Assembly (NCBI GenBank): GCA_032622095.1 | Contig: CP136069.1 | Location: forward strand, 169,376,394 to 169,440,393 | Direction: 5' to 3' | DNA length: 64,000 nucleotides | Source of the DNA: Siphonodentalium dalli | Lineage: Eukaryota; Mollusca; Scaphopoda; Gadilida; Siphonodentaliidae | In this document: in pieces, positions 10,260 to 21,643 of the stretch | Layout of the letters: every line of letters starts with the position of its first letter | How positions within the stretch are numbered: the stretch's first letter is position 1 | Notes under the pieces: generated by a model | Told to the model about the DNA's origin: nothing | What the model saw: the letters and a program-made list of their open reading frames with translations, nothing else | The model's database searches: none | Made by a program: the position numbers and the translations under genes

Positions 10260-10880
10260 CACAGGGGCCTGTAACGCGCTCCGCTGTCCGCTCCCCTTTT
10301 GCACTGCCCATATACGCCGCCACTATATACGCGCCTTCTTCGCGTTAATGGAACATTATATAGACAAGGGTGACTGTAGAAAATCAACGTTTCACCATCG
10401 CTCGGGAGTCGCACAAATTTAGCCCATTCACCCCAGTAATGATAACGATATATACACGGATGGATCGGCAAAGAATTCATCTTTCAAAAAATACCACAAA
10501 CTCCTATCAGAAACATTCATACACGTTGCATTTGATAAAATTTTAACCACCGAATATTGTCTCCGGAGAGCGTATTTTTTCGATTTGATCCGGCTCAGAC
10601 AGCAATGTCCGACATGTGTCTCGAAATTCACCACCCATGCAGTTTATTATCATTAAAACTCGGTCAAACGATCAACTAAATATCTGGAACTTAGTGATTT
10701 CTTGTCGGCTAATAATTTATTTACTCATACAAATCAACACATTGTCAGTAAACAATTCTAATAGAGGAGAAATCTGTCGATAATTCCAACTTTAAAAAAG
10801 AAATTTGTCAAGTGACACAGTTCCTAATTTTAATATTCATTGTGACCTGACCTTTCCATGACTGACATAGTAGAAACAGC
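10260..10880. repeat. Left long terminal inverted repeat
   Basis: It pairs with 14350-14977. Both arms contain the same antisense or sense 68-residue frame (10428-10634 minus, 14599-14805 plus) with only a few changes. That similarity follows from DNA identity and is not evidence of a gene. The arms differ by a handful of substitutions and by the length of a G/C-run next to the tip. Confidence 0.8.
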
Positions 10881-11554
10881 CAATCACCGCTCAGTGTTAG
10901 AATCGAGGTCAGGTCATAATGAATATTATATATACCTTTAATGTCCTCCAATTTCTGAAGAGTGATACATATACAAATTAACGTGTATACAACATGTTAC
11001 AAAAATATAGTCAAAATGACCAAAGATAATTTGGGAGAAGCAAAAACATACACATATATGAACCACGTCCTAATAAATAGCATACGTACACTCTAACAAA
11101 AACTGACATTCAAGACACGCTCGCACATGTAAAAACAAAATGCAGACAGACACACACAGGACGCACAAGCTCACGGACACTCACACACTTACCCCCCCCC
11201 CCCCCCACAAGCTGACGTTCAGTACGGATACAAACATGTTTATGTTACATGCAAGATACACTATAAGCACATCTAATTTGAACCAGCATTCATGTGTTGC
11301 GCCTATACATTATTGCACTGCTGGCAAGGAAGATAATAAATCATCAAGTTGGGGATCCGAGGTCAGGAATACATATTTATCACAGTGTAATTAACATCAG
11401 TGGATGTAAGGTTGTTTCAGCTACCCAATTTCAGTTTCTGAAGAGGGCGATAACTCTACATGTTGTTGTACACATCACCCGGTCAACTCAGGTCATCCCC
11501 ATTAATTCCAGAAGTTAGACTCAAGTGCATTTGAATGTACAGGCGCAGGGTACG
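10881..11554. other. Interior spacer of the long-TIR element
   Basis: It contains an A/C-rich stretch (11100-11200) with a 15-base C-run near 11192 and no recognisable gene. Part of it may be the 3' UTR of the minus-strand LINE that ends at about 11555. Confidence 0.4.
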
Positions 11555-14298
11555 CTACGATAACATATGGTAGAACATTATGCACCAGGCGTGAGCAAAT
11601 TCGATAAGAACATGTAGGTTTGCCACAATGTGTGCATGCGTATGGCCAACAATGAACGACACATAGTACATTGGATCTTCGATAAATGAGAACAGTTCAA
11701 CAGGAAGATTTGTCAAATGTAAGAGGAGTTCTCCGTCGTCGAGCTCATTTGCCCATAGATAAAACAAGATGCCAAAGTTGTCGATCAACTCGTACCACAT
11801 ATTATTTCGATAACAGCAAAGAGCGGGATGGCTGCAGTGAATAATAGCATGTTTAATTTGATCGTCATAGTTAATGTTGCATATCACACAGACGTCTGCC
11901 TTTGGTATCGCTGTTGCAGCGATCAACTGAGCAACAGAATAAAATACGATTTTGTTCTCTGAATACAAGCGACAGGAGCGCCAAAGATGAGACATGAGAA
12001 TGTGTTTGAATTTGGCAAAATCTATCGAAAGACGGATCAGTTGTAACACTTTGTTCCCAGTTATGCGCGCGTCGGTTATTGATTTCGGTTTTGACTAGGC
12101 GATTCTATTCCAATTTTGCAGGGAACAAACCTTTCTCCGAAAAGCTTTCTATATATTGGCTTAAGTTGTAATATCTCAATTTGTCTTCAATATCTGCAAA
12201 GAACGAGCTCTTGTTTGGAATGTCATGTGACAAGTGCAAGTGAATCCGGTTTACAAAAATCTCTTTGCAAGCCTTCGATGGCGAGAGGCGACAAAAGCTT
12301 CCAAAGAGGCTAAGTTTACGGGCATCAATGAACGAGGAGATTGGGCCTATGCCCATGAGACCTTGAACTATGTCCGTTCGCGTTCTGACAGGAAGGTTCT
12401 GTATACGTTTGAGACAGAAACGATGGATCTTTTCCAGAGCACATGCATCCGAAACAGACATGCCACATAGAAATTCTGAGCCATATAGACCTTTTGGTAA
12501 AACGATCGTCTTGTAGATGATTGCACAGCTTGTCGGGGTTATTCCCCCAGCATACAGACCAGCATTGCTAAGGAGGAAAAATGTTGATCTAATTTTGTCA
12601 ACAGCTCTCTCAGAAAGCTCTTTCACAAAGTTTTGTTTGCTAACATGAATACCTAAATGAGTTATTTCATCTGTTTCGGATACGTTTCCAGCGCCCAGTC
12701 TCCAGCATCTGTGTAAATTGTCATTTTGCCTGTGTGTTTCGTTGAACACGATTACCTTACATTTGTTAGGGTTATAAATAAAACGCCACTTTTGACTGTA
12801 CAGAGAACATATATCACATAGACGCTGGAGGCCGTAACTGGAAAGTGATAGCAACGTCATGTCGTCAGCTTGTGTCGGTGCTGAACAATTCGTGGAGAGA
12901 AGACGGAAACCAAAGTTTGTAGCTTCGAGTGCATGTATCAGATCATCGATATAGATCATGTACAGCAAGGGGGAGAGTATATCCCCTTCCTTGTCTTGTA
13001 CCTTGCTTGATTTCGATAGATCTCGAAAGTATGGAAGCATGTTTGACAACGCATGTAATCCCACTGAGAAATTCATTTAGTAGGAGCCATATTCTCCCCT
13101 GAAATCCACGAAGGTTTAGTTTCAACAGAAGTCAATTTATCCAGACTGTATCAAAGGCTTTGTGTACGTCTAAAAAACAGGCAAACAGTTTGCTACTCTG
13201 CTCTTTTGTGTAGTTTATACTCTCGTGTAATATGTATGAAGACATGAGACAGCTTACATGTTTTTGAAATCCGTTTTGTAAGGGGTGCACTTTGATGAGG
13301 CGTGGCGTGTTGCACTCCAAGCGACATAGGATTATTTTCTCTAATGTTTTGTACATAACGGGAAGAAGAGTTATCGCTCGGTAGCTATCAAAATTTGTTT
13401 TCGGCTTGTCTCCACCTTTGTACAATGCGACCATCAAGCCAGTTTTTGCCTTTGATGGTATGTGCTGCAATTCGATCATTTTGCTTAATACATGAGCCAC
13501 ACAATTACTCAACTTATGACCTCCATATATGAGGTGTTCATAACAAATCATGTCAGGTCCTGGGGCCTTGCCCATATGCATGGACTTCATAACATCACCC
13601 ACCTCTTTAGGTGACACAGGATAGAGAAGAAGTGCGTCTGTTGAACTGGAATCAGAATCATTATAATTGTTGGATACTATTTTTTCAACACATGAATTTA
13701 CATATTCGTAGTGAGCATTATCGAAGTTGTTTGATTCCAATGGAGAATATAAGCGTTCATAGTAATCTGCCCATGCATTTGTAATATCATTCGGATTTCT
13801 GAGGGTAGATCCGTTGACGACAAATAAGTTATTGTTGTCTTCCTTCAGTTTAGTTTTGCGACGGTTAAAGAGTCTAAAGAATTGCTCTTGATTTATTTCG
13901 GCAGCTCTATCTATTTCGTCATTTTCATGTGAAAGGAATTTCGAGTTCGATTTGCGAAGCTCTTTGCGAAATGCACATTTGGCAGCTTTGTAGTAAGAAT
14001 AAGACAAATGGTCGCACCCTCTAGGTCTACCTTCTGCAACCCATATGCGTCTAAAGCTACGCATGTCTCGATGTAAGGTGCTTAGGGTATCATTCCAAAA
14101 AGGTTTGACATGTGATTTAAACGACTTATGTGGTACGAAAAGTGTCGACGCTGAATCTATGGATTCGATGATACCCGAGTAAAATGAGTCTAGAGTAGTT
14201 TTATCCACGATAGGCATTTCGGGTAGCAGATTCTCGACGCAATTTTGATAGCACTCTAATGATGAATCGGAAGCAATGAATTTCTTCCAGTTCAACAC
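11555..14298 (-). pseudogene. Non-LTR retrotransposon reverse transcriptase, broken and lacking endonuclease
   Basis: Read from 14298 downward. The first frame (388 residues) has the endonuclease-RT linker, RT motif 1 (MGKAPGPDMICYEHL), motif 2 (LYKGGDKPKTNFDSYRAITLL) and motif A (ACFLDVHKAFDTVW), and stops at 13132. The same frame continues past that stop to about 12990 with IEIKQGTRQG; then the frame shifts to GDILSPLLYMIYIDD (motif B) and QADDMTLLSL (motif C, where the usual Y of YADD is Q). A further frame break near 12107 leads to the C-terminal part at 12049-11555, with a zinc-knuckle-like CVICNINYDDQIKHAIIHC. The copy therefore has at least three lesions. The endonuclease domain is absent because the copy ends next to the right inverted repeat. 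It is a Jockey/CR1-group RT by motif style. Confidence 0.85.
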
Positions 14299-14349
14299 AC
14301 AACATGGTTCTTCGGGACATATATAATGAGAACCGAGGTCAATGCTGTT

Positions 14350-14977
14350 TCTACTGTTTCTACTATGTCAGTCATGGAAAGGTCAGGTCAGAATGAATAT
14401 TAAAATTAGGAACTGTGTCACTTGACAAATTTCTTTTTTAAAGTTGGAATTATCGACAGATTTCTCCTCTATTATAATTGTTTACTGACAATGTGTTGAT
14501 TTGTATGAGTAAATAAATTATTAGCCGACAAGAAATCACTAAGTTCCAGATATTTAGTTGATCGTTTGACCGATTTTTAATGATAGCAAACTGCATGGGT
14601 GGTGAACTTCGAGACACATGTCGGACATGGCTGTCTGAGCCGGATCAAATCGAAAAAATACGCTCTCCGGAGACAATATTCGGTGGTTAAAATTTTATCA
14701 AATGCAACGTGTATGAATGTTTCTGATGGGAGTTTGTGGTATTTATTGAAAGATGAATTCTTTGCCGATCCATCCGTGTATATATCGTTATCATTACTGG
14801 GGTGAATGGGCTAAATGTGTGCGACTCCCGAGCGATGGTGAAACGTTGAATTTCTACAGTCACCCTTGTCTATATAATGTTCCATTAACGCGAAGAAGGC
14901 GCGTATATAGAGGCGGCGTATATGGGCAGTGCAAAGGGGGGGGGGGCGGACAGTGAAGCGCGTTACAGGCCCCTGTG
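14350..14977. repeat. Right long terminal inverted repeat
   Basis: Reverse complement of 10260-10880. It ends in GCGCGTTACAGGCCCCTGTG, directly followed by the target duplication ATGGAAC. A G-run near 14935-14946 corresponds to a shorter C-run in the left arm. Confidence 0.8.
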
Positions 14978-14984
14978 ATGGAAC

Positions 14985-15663
14985 TAATTATTTCCCATAG
15001 GTTGTAGTGTTAACATTCTGTCACAATCCGTGCAGGATTCGATTAATTGGTACAATTTCCCCTTCAATTCTGGATGAACCATACCTAGGACATAATTTGA
15101 ATTGAAAAAATATTCGGTGGCGCTTTTCCAGTTCAAATTTCGCCGCTTTCAGAACTGCGGTCAGTTCAGCAGCAAATTTTGAAAACAAAAAATTCTGCTA
15201 CCCCTATATCATTTCTCATCCCAGAATTCACACAATAATAGATATTTAGTTCATATTCAGTATCTACATGATCTTATTAGGAAATACAAATTATAAATTT
15301 GTATGCATTAAATTTTCTGAAGATAATGCAGGATTAGAAAATAATATTCACCAAATCTTGTTTATTTGGATAATTTTAATTGCCAAAATAAGCGAAAAAT
15401 AGCGACTTTGAATATAAAATACGTTCGGGCAGTGAATATTGTTGGCTAAATCATGGCCGTAGGTTTATAACACAGCAATTCGTCTCGAATAAAGAAGTAA
15501 ATATTTACATGTGTACGTAGACCAGACGTACTTTGTGTTCTCTGAAATGACACAATCGATATGATAGAAATGTTCGACAATATTAGCTACATTCGTCCAG
15601 TGTAGAGAGTTTTTTTTAATACTAGCAACTCAGTGGTAGTAACTAATATTGCACATTATGTCC
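14985..15663. other. Unassigned AT-rich sequence
   Basis: Nothing recognised in this strongly AT-rich stretch. Confidence 0.4.
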
Positions 15664-16043
15664 TTAACCCTTTACCCAACAGAACGGCCCTGTACCAATG
15701 CATTCTCTTATATATGCGAGTCGACCATAGGTCGCCTCGCATATATAAGAGAATGCATTGGCTTAACACATTAAAAATTATAAAATTGTTAAAGAATGTA
15801 AGAAAAAATGGTTTTATTTAGGCCAATGCATTCTCTTATATATGCGAGGCGACCTATGGTCGACTCGCATATATAAGAGAATGCATTGGCACAGGGCATA
15901 ACTGTAACTATCACAATGTGGTCAAGGAGCCGGTTCCAATGATATCCATATTTGTATGCTTCTATTGAGACAGACCGAAGATATTTTAGGCTGTTGAAGC
16001 TTTATTTGGCCGGTTTTGGCCGGTTTGTTGGGTAAACGGTTAA
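15664..16043 (+). mobile_element. Family A double-hairpin MITE (380 bp)
   Basis: It begins TTAACCCTTTACCCAACAG and ends GTTGGGTAAACGGTTAA. Inside are two ~69 bp near-perfect hairpins (about 15690-15764 and 15821-15890) with arms GCCAATGCATTCTCTTATAT. The second hairpin is the inverted copy of the first. They are joined by an AT-rich spacer. The right flank has a GGCCGGTTTTGGCCGG repeat. The TTAA ends and CCCTTT tips fit a piggyBac-type non-autonomous element. Confidence 0.85.
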
Positions 16044-16045
16044 AT

Positions 16046-16313
16046 GGGTATTGTACACTAAATCCGGCCATTTATGGGACCTTCTGTTATACTCAACAGA
16101 ATATATGCAACAAATGAATGAATTTGAGCCATGGATTATGACTCCAGTCATACATTCATATTCATTATAATTATCATGTTGTTTGCATCGTTCATAGAGC
16201 ACATGAGTGTATTTTTCACTAATCCATGGCTCAAATTAATTCATGTGTTGCATATAATTCCGTTGAGTATAACAGGATATGGACACATAAATGGCCGAAT
16301 TTAGGGTCCTTTA
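16046..16313. mobile_element. Family C inverted-repeat element (~268 bp)
   Basis: The left end (ACTAAATCCGGCCATTTATG, 16057 on) and right end (CATAAATGGCCGAATTTAG, to about 16305) pair. Inner arms also pair (TACTCAACAGAATATATGC and GCATATAATTCCGTTGAGTA, then TTTGAGCCATGGA and TCCATGGCTCAAA). A truncated copy lies at 37378-37540. Non-coding. Confidence 0.7.
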
Positions 16314-16318
16314 AGACT

Positions 16319-16608
16319 ATAAAGGCACGGGCGGCGTTCGTTGCAGAAATATTCATATTTGTTCAAATCGCCATCAACAGAAGGAATATTAAAATATATA
16401 TAGTTTTGTTCATATGCCAAACATAATCAGCGCGTATATAGTATATTGTCGTCAAGACGTACGGTGGTGTATGTAAAGAAGAGCCTGATCGTGTTACAGA
16501 AGTGTTTACATAACACAGCGCAATTATATTGGTTAATCACACACAAATGATGTAAACGCTCTTTATTATTTCCATATGAGGAAAACAGTAAAAAATAACG
16601 CTCTTTAT
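16319..16608 (+). mobile_element. Family B MITE, 5' half
   Basis: It starts AAAGGCACGGGCGGCG and runs through the first and second AACGCTCTTTAT boxes, ending shortly after the second. The right half is missing. Confidence 0.75.
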
Positions 16609-17059
16609 CCATCACCTTTGTCGTCTACTATATAGATAAAGGCTGCAAAAATAAACCACAGCTTTATTTTAGCACGTGCTAAAATATAGCAAAAATGGCT
16701 ACTTCAACTATCAAAATAAAGGCATGTGCTCGGAACTACAAATACTTGACCCCGCAAGAGTTCACAAGGTGCCATCCAATAATACGCTCGCTTCGATTCT
16801 ATTTTAAGCGACATGACCCAGTTTTCATCCAACTGTATCTAAAACTGGGTTATAAAATGAAATATAAAGTATGATCGAACATTTATTTCTAAATTATTGG
16901 CTATTAAACATACAGAGCTAGTAATTATTTGTGTAAAAACAATGAGTTTGAAGCCAGCCTCGATAACAAAACGTAAACAATTCATGCCGTCTGGCTCGTG
17001 GTTGCGAACTGTCAAAATAAAGGGCACGCCCGATTTCAAGTTTTTACGAATTTGTAAAC
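16609..17059. other. Unassigned; upstream of recombinase pseudogene
   Basis: It contains a short palindrome (TTTTAGCACGTGCTAAAAT near 16670) and nothing else I can name. It may hold the promoter or 5' end of the Crypton-type element. Confidence 0.35.
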
Positions 17060-18556
17060 ATGGCAGAATCAACGGGATATACAGATCCGATTTTCAAAAT
17101 CAGACTCCTCGATGAAATGTCTGAATGTTCCTAGCTCCGTATCCTGAGTCTGAGGATAATGGTGATCATATTGCAGAAAATTCCAACAACAACAATCAAA
17201 ATGTCACACCTGTTCTACTTGAAACTGTTGATCTACCGGTAACAAGTAATAACATTATTGAAATTGAACCATTTTTGAATGTAACTGAGCCTTCTAGAGA
17301 GCCTAGCAGACCTACTGTGCCACTGCCAGATATGAACATTTCTGAACAATTTGATATGCCCACACTCCAAAGGTTTAGTGATGTCACCGATCAAAATCTG
17401 AATGACTTCATTGATGAGCAGGAAAACAGAAATACACTAAACAAAAAAAATATGATTTAAACATCATTGAACAGTACTTGACAAGACCCGGTGAATATAG
17501 AAAACTTCACGAGATCCCATCGTCGGAATTGGATATGGTACTGGGTAAATTCCCCCTGAGTCTTCGCAAGAGGAACGGGGATGAATTTGAACCGTCATCT
17601 CTTCGCTCTATCATCTCAAGTGTGGATCGGTACCTAAAAAGACACAAATAGGGAACAACGATAATGAATTAGAAACATGACTGCTTTGATATTACCAGAC
17701 GGGCACTTTTAGCAAAGCAGAAGCAGCTTAAGAAATCCGGCCGTGGCAATAGGCCACATAAGGCAGATCCACTGACCGATTCTGAAATAAATCAATTATT
17801 TCAAAGTGAGCAGTTGGGAATTTCAAGCCCCGATGCAGTACTAAACTCCCTGTCGTTCAATAACACTTTACATCTCGGACTTCGTGGGAAAACAGAAAAC
17901 ATAAATTTGGCATGGGGTGACGTTAAATTAAATACGGATGAAGATGGGCACGAATATATACAAATAAATGAACGGCAAACCAAAACCAGAACTGGAGTAG
18001 ATGTTCGCAATGTAAGAGAGGTGCTGAAAATGACCTATGGTTCAGAAAGCAGCCTGTGGGTGAAAGAAAGCTTGAAAACATCATGTCGTTAATGGCTACT
18101 CACCTAGAAAACAGTACAGGAAAGCGCTTCACTAATACGAGTGTCAGGAAAACTTTGGTCAGCAAGCTGAGGGAGAATAACATCGAAGCGACAGATATAG
18201 CAAACATCTCAGGACATCGAAATTTTGCAACAATCAACAACTATTCTTGCATCAGTAACAAGCAACAGGAGCATTGTTCGCACATTCTCAGTGGTGTAAA
18301 TGTGTCTCGTTCTCAGTTTGTTCCCCCAACACCTAGTGCGACTGTTAGTGTGCCTCCTCCAGAAAATAGAAGTATGTGCACTATCGATTCACTCAGATTT
18401 GAATTTCCATCTTCGACAACAGCCACGACAGTGTCTGCTCCAACTTCGACAACAGTTCCTATCAACAGCATCAGTATTCCTACTTGTGGTAGTAGCACTA
18501 GTTGCCTGTGTGCAGTACCAGTGTTTCTTCCAACAACGCACATTTGTCACAAATAA
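17060..18556 (+). pseudogene. Crypton-type tyrosine recombinase (KIAA1958/DUF3504-like), frameshifted
   Basis: A likely start at 17060 reads MAESTGYTDPIFKIRLLDEM, then shifts into the frame ending at 17460 (LQRFSDVTDQNLNDFIDEQE). A shift near 17450 leads to YDLNIIEQYLTRPGEYRKLH, SELDMVLGKFPLSLRKRNGD and SSLRSIISSVDRYLKRH, the SAM-like core-binding region. After a stop, QKQLKKSGRGNRPHKADPL is followed by the catalytic domain: LHLGLRGKTENINLAWGD, INERQTKTRTG, and after another shift near 18060, FTNTSVRKTLVSKLRENNI and ISGHRNFATINNYS. The second HxxR histidine position, usually NHSxRK in this family, is Thr here; the SGH histidine and the candidate nucleophile Tyr remain. A Ser/Thr/Pro-rich tail follows. 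At least three frame breaks make this inactive. Confidence 0.82.
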
Positions 18557-19168
18557 ACAGTAGTGTCAGCAGCAACACTTTGCAAAATGTTGTTCAGCCA
18601 GCGCTCCAAAGTTTGTTTCATAGTAACACTGTCACCATATCCAACATGTATATATACACATGTCCAGTTCCAAAATAAACGTGACATTACACAAGAACAA
18701 TAAATATCCTCACAAGAATGAATTTGTGATTGATAAATGTTGTGTCGCATTTTGTATTTTTTACTGACATGTGGAACGAAATGTTAACTTCTAGTAAACT
18801 TGAATTCATGATATTTTGAAAATGATGTTAAAACGCACACTTGTACAGTTATTATTACAACAACAACTGAGGGCATATTGTGGGTGGTTCCCCGAATAAT
18901 TGTTCTCTATTTGATGTGGGGTAGATTGGACTTACTCTCGACAGCTTAACGTCGCCCAATGTCGAGTTGTGAGTTGGGGACCTCATCACTCGCGTATGGA
19001 TTGACACAGCCTTATGAATATTAATGAGTTATTTTAACACTTCGCCGTCCGAAAAATTTGTAATTGTTTTAAATATTTTCCAACGAAATTCGCCGTTAAT
19101 TCCATATTTATATAAATGTAATTGATTATAACGAATTTTAAACAATAGTTGGCGATGGATAACAAAAA
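18557..19168. other. Unassigned; probable 3' flank of recombinase element
   Basis: No coding signal seen. AT-rich, with no clear element boundary. Confidence 0.35.
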
Positions 19169-19315
19169 TATCCATATTGTTTGACGAGATACAAGGATTA
19201 TTTACGCTCGTATGATTCAGAAAATGGGGGACCCCGCTAAAGCTCGATCCCCTATTTGCTGAATCATACTCGCGAAAATAAACCTAGCATCTCGTCAAAC
19301 TATACGGATATTCTA
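19169..19315. repeat. ~147 bp near-palindromic hairpin element
   Basis: The arms AATATCCATATTGTTTGACG and CGTCAAACTATACGGATATT pair, as do the inner arms GTATGATTCAG and CTGAATCATAC. The head is GGGACCCCGCTAAAGCTCGA. It sits directly against the right half of a family B element. Confidence 0.65.
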
Positions 19316-19316
19316 T

Positions 19317-19556
19317 ATTTATGTAACCATGTCCGGATCTAAACAAAAACCAGGCTCTGTAACGTGTTTTGCTTTTGTTTACATAACAAAGGAAAAACAT
19401 TTGACGATAACATACCGGTACTGTTTATGCCATATTTCTGATTGGTATAAGAACAAGGTCTGTCTATATTTTACTCTTCTTTCTGTTTATGGCGCTTTTT
19501 GACTGAGGTGAATATTTAGCAGCATACCCAACGCCGCCCGTATCTTTAAATCGCTC
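19317..19556 (+). mobile_element. Family B MITE, 3' half
   Basis: It has the right-half blocks GTCCGGATCTAAACAAAAAC, TTTGTTTACATAACAAAGG and TCTTTCTGTTTATGGCG, and the terminus ACGCCGCCCGTATCTTTAAAT. The left half is absent and the hairpin element lies at the break. Confidence 0.7.
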
Positions 19557-20029
19557 AAAATAAATCAACACTTTTAAGTGGAAATGTATTTAAGTTAGTA
19601 TGCCAATTGATTCCGATATGAAAAATGAGAGCATTGGAATTTCTTAAGTGTTTATTATATGCAATTCTTTTGTATTAAGGTCTGACCTAACATATTTATA
19701 TTTGGTTATATTTGTGTAAAAAATGATCGCTGAAATGCATCATGTTGCTAAGTCGTCGATCACGTAACGGTAATTTGTTTATAGATGTTGTTGGGCTAAT
19801 ACATGTATCAACATACTTGGTGTCTGGTTATCGCATATATCTAGACGCGATTTAACATGACTAAGATTGCCTGGTCAATCAGATGGTAAACATATTAAAC
19901 AAATTACGTTTAGTCAGTAAAACTTTTCATTTTAGATACAGGTATATAAATCTATACTGGTCATAATGACAAAAGATCTCGAAACTGTGGTTATAAGGTG
20001 TGGTGTGTGAATCATGGCTGTACTAGGGA
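19557..20029. other. Unassigned sequence
   Basis: Nothing recognised. Confidence 0.35.
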
Positions 20030-20690
20030 GGTCATATTGCGTGAGGCGTCAAATGGACGTTCTTGGGGCAGGGCTTAGAGCATGGTCCACATCTCCATAG
20101 CTTGAAGACAGGTGGCTGAATCGATCAGGCTCTACACATCGGGTAGTCACGCCTCTTCACAGTGTTTGAGATATATGCCTGCTATAAATTGTATTGTCTT
20201 CCAGTGTTTTATAGTTTTACATTTTGTGTAGTCATATTTGATGTTGGCGTAATGTTGTAATCGCTATATGCTGTGTCTAAAAGACTCGCCGCATCAGTTG
20301 TGTACCAGTTTTGGTTCGACAATAATTTGTAGTTCGACGCGGCTGCTGAGCTTGTTATCGAACATGTGCTTGTCATTTGGCAACTCAATCTCAAACATCG
20401 CCATTTCCCGTACGAGTGATGATGCACTAAGTCCCGATAATGCCGAGGTATAACGCTGGTAATTGGTTCTTATCGTCGATCCCAATGTCAAGAAACCTAT
20501 TGACAAAACATTGCGCGAAGTATTGCTGGACAAATGAAATATGTCAAGCCAATTAACAATGGGTCAGCAAATGGCTTTCTCCTGACTGAGTGTTCAAAGA
20601 ATGTTCACTGTGACGCTCTTCCGTTAGCATCTCTTGCACAAACACATGTGTTGGTTACTCCCAATAATGCCTTTAACCCTTTAAAGGCAC
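20030..20690 (+). pseudogene. LINE 5' region and ORF1 N-terminal remnant
   Basis: The frame from 20534 reads VKPINNGSANGFLLTECSKN, then LPLASLAQTHVLVTPNNAFN. It resembles the RRM-like N-terminal domain of a LINE ORF1 and aligns with the better-preserved copy at 42439-42642 (SGSLLVEYSRN, SIAHTPVLITPHWTLN). Upstream DNA (20090-20420) also aligns loosely with 42020-42340. The zinc-knuckle half is missing because a family B MITE begins at 20690. No translatable start survives. Confidence 0.55.
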
Positions 20691-21183
20691 GTGAGGCCTT
20701 AGTTGTCGAAAATATTCATATTTGTTCCAATCACCGTAAACAGAAAAACATTAAAACGCATACAGTTTCGTTCACATATACCATGACCATCGCGTAAACA
20801 GCATGTTATCATAAAGATTTACTATATTTTACCCAAGCAAGAGCCTGATTGTGTTACAGAAGACAACACAATTCTTCTGGCTAATCACACACAAATGGCA
20901 GAAACGCTCTTTATTCGTTCCATATCAGGAATTCACCCACAAAGAACGCTCTTTATGTTTACCATCATAATATAAACAAACACCAGAAAAGTAACTTTTT
21001 ATGCTTTTGTTTACATAACAATGGTCAAAAATGTGACAATAACATACTGTTTATGCGATATTTCTTATTTGTATACGGACAAAGTCTGTCTACATTTTGT
21101 TGTTCTTTCTGTTTGTGGCGGTTTTTGACGTGTGGAAATATTTTCACAGGATACCCACCGCCAAGGCCAACCGTACCTTTAAG
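20690..21183 (+). mobile_element. Family B MITE, full length (~495 bp)
   Basis: It begins TTAAAGGCACGTGAGGCC and ends GGCCAACCGTACCTTTAAG. Paired AACGCTCTTTAT boxes are at about 20904 and 20948. It is almost identical to the copy at 43425-43927 and forms with it and 45159-45661 a younger subfamily. Confidence 0.85.
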
Positions 21184-21459
21184 TGACAGGGGCCGATCTC
21201 ATCGGCCCTAATTTACAATCTGTAAAATCAACACTAAAAAAAATAAAATAAATTGTTTTTTTTAATAGATTTTTTGTTGTTTTGGGTTGAATATTTTTTG
21301 GTATGTTTAAGCATGCTATAGCGAATTTAAAAACAAACTGGATAAAATCTTAGGGGCATGTTATAACTCAAAACTATCACCAAGTATTCATAGTAATAAT
21401 TTTGATGCCCATGAAAAACGTAAGATTCCCTGACACTAAACCTACAAAATAAGTCTGTT
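21184..21459. other. Unassigned, with small palindrome
   Basis: GGGGCCGATCTCATCGGCCC near 21190 is a short palindrome; the rest is AT-rich with A- and T-runs. Nothing else seen. Confidence 0.35.
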
Positions 21460-21643
21460 AAAGAATATAAGAAAAAATTATTAAACTTGTAAATAATTGT
21501 AAAAAATAATGAAAAAAAGGTTGGCCAATGCATTCTCTTATATATGCGAGGCGACCTATGGTCGACTCGCATATATAAGAGAATGCATTGGCACAGGGTA
21601 TATGGGTTGATACAAAAATCGGACCTGGCACTCAAAGGGTTAA
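21460..21643 (+). mobile_element. Family A hairpin with alternative terminus
   Basis: One complete 69 bp hairpin (about 21525-21593) has arms identical to the other family A copies. The sequence then continues CACAGGGTATATGGG and ends GGCACTCAAAGGGTTAA, a TTAACCCTTTGAGTGCC-type terminus not seen in the standard copies. The left hairpin is missing. Confidence 0.75.

Larger units (their letters stand above)
10253..14984. mobile_element. 4.7 kb element with ~630 bp terminal inverted repeats and TSD ATGGAAC
   Basis: The left end at 10260 (CACAGGGGCCTGTAACGCGC) and the right end at 14977 (its reverse complement) are the tips of long inverted repeats, about 10260-10880 and 14350-14977, which are nearly identical. 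Identical 7 bp direct repeats ATGGAAC (10253-10259 and 14978-14984) flank the element, which is good evidence that it inserted as one unit. The ~3.5 kb interior holds a broken LINE on the minus strand and no visible DDE transposase, so the element would depend on enzymes from elsewhere. The superfamily is unresolved: the CAGGGG tip recalls hAT, but the 7 bp duplication does not fit hAT's usual 8 bp. Confidence 0.8.

Noticed and set aside
10428-10634. Conserved 68-residue protein also found at 14599-14805
   Set aside because: Similarity is due to the long inverted repeats at DNA level; the frame includes the repeat tip region and has no domain.
15633-15821. Small frames reading LLYMRVDHRSPRIYKRMHW, repeated at many loci
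   Set aside because: They are translations of the family A hairpin arms and occur wherever the hairpin does.
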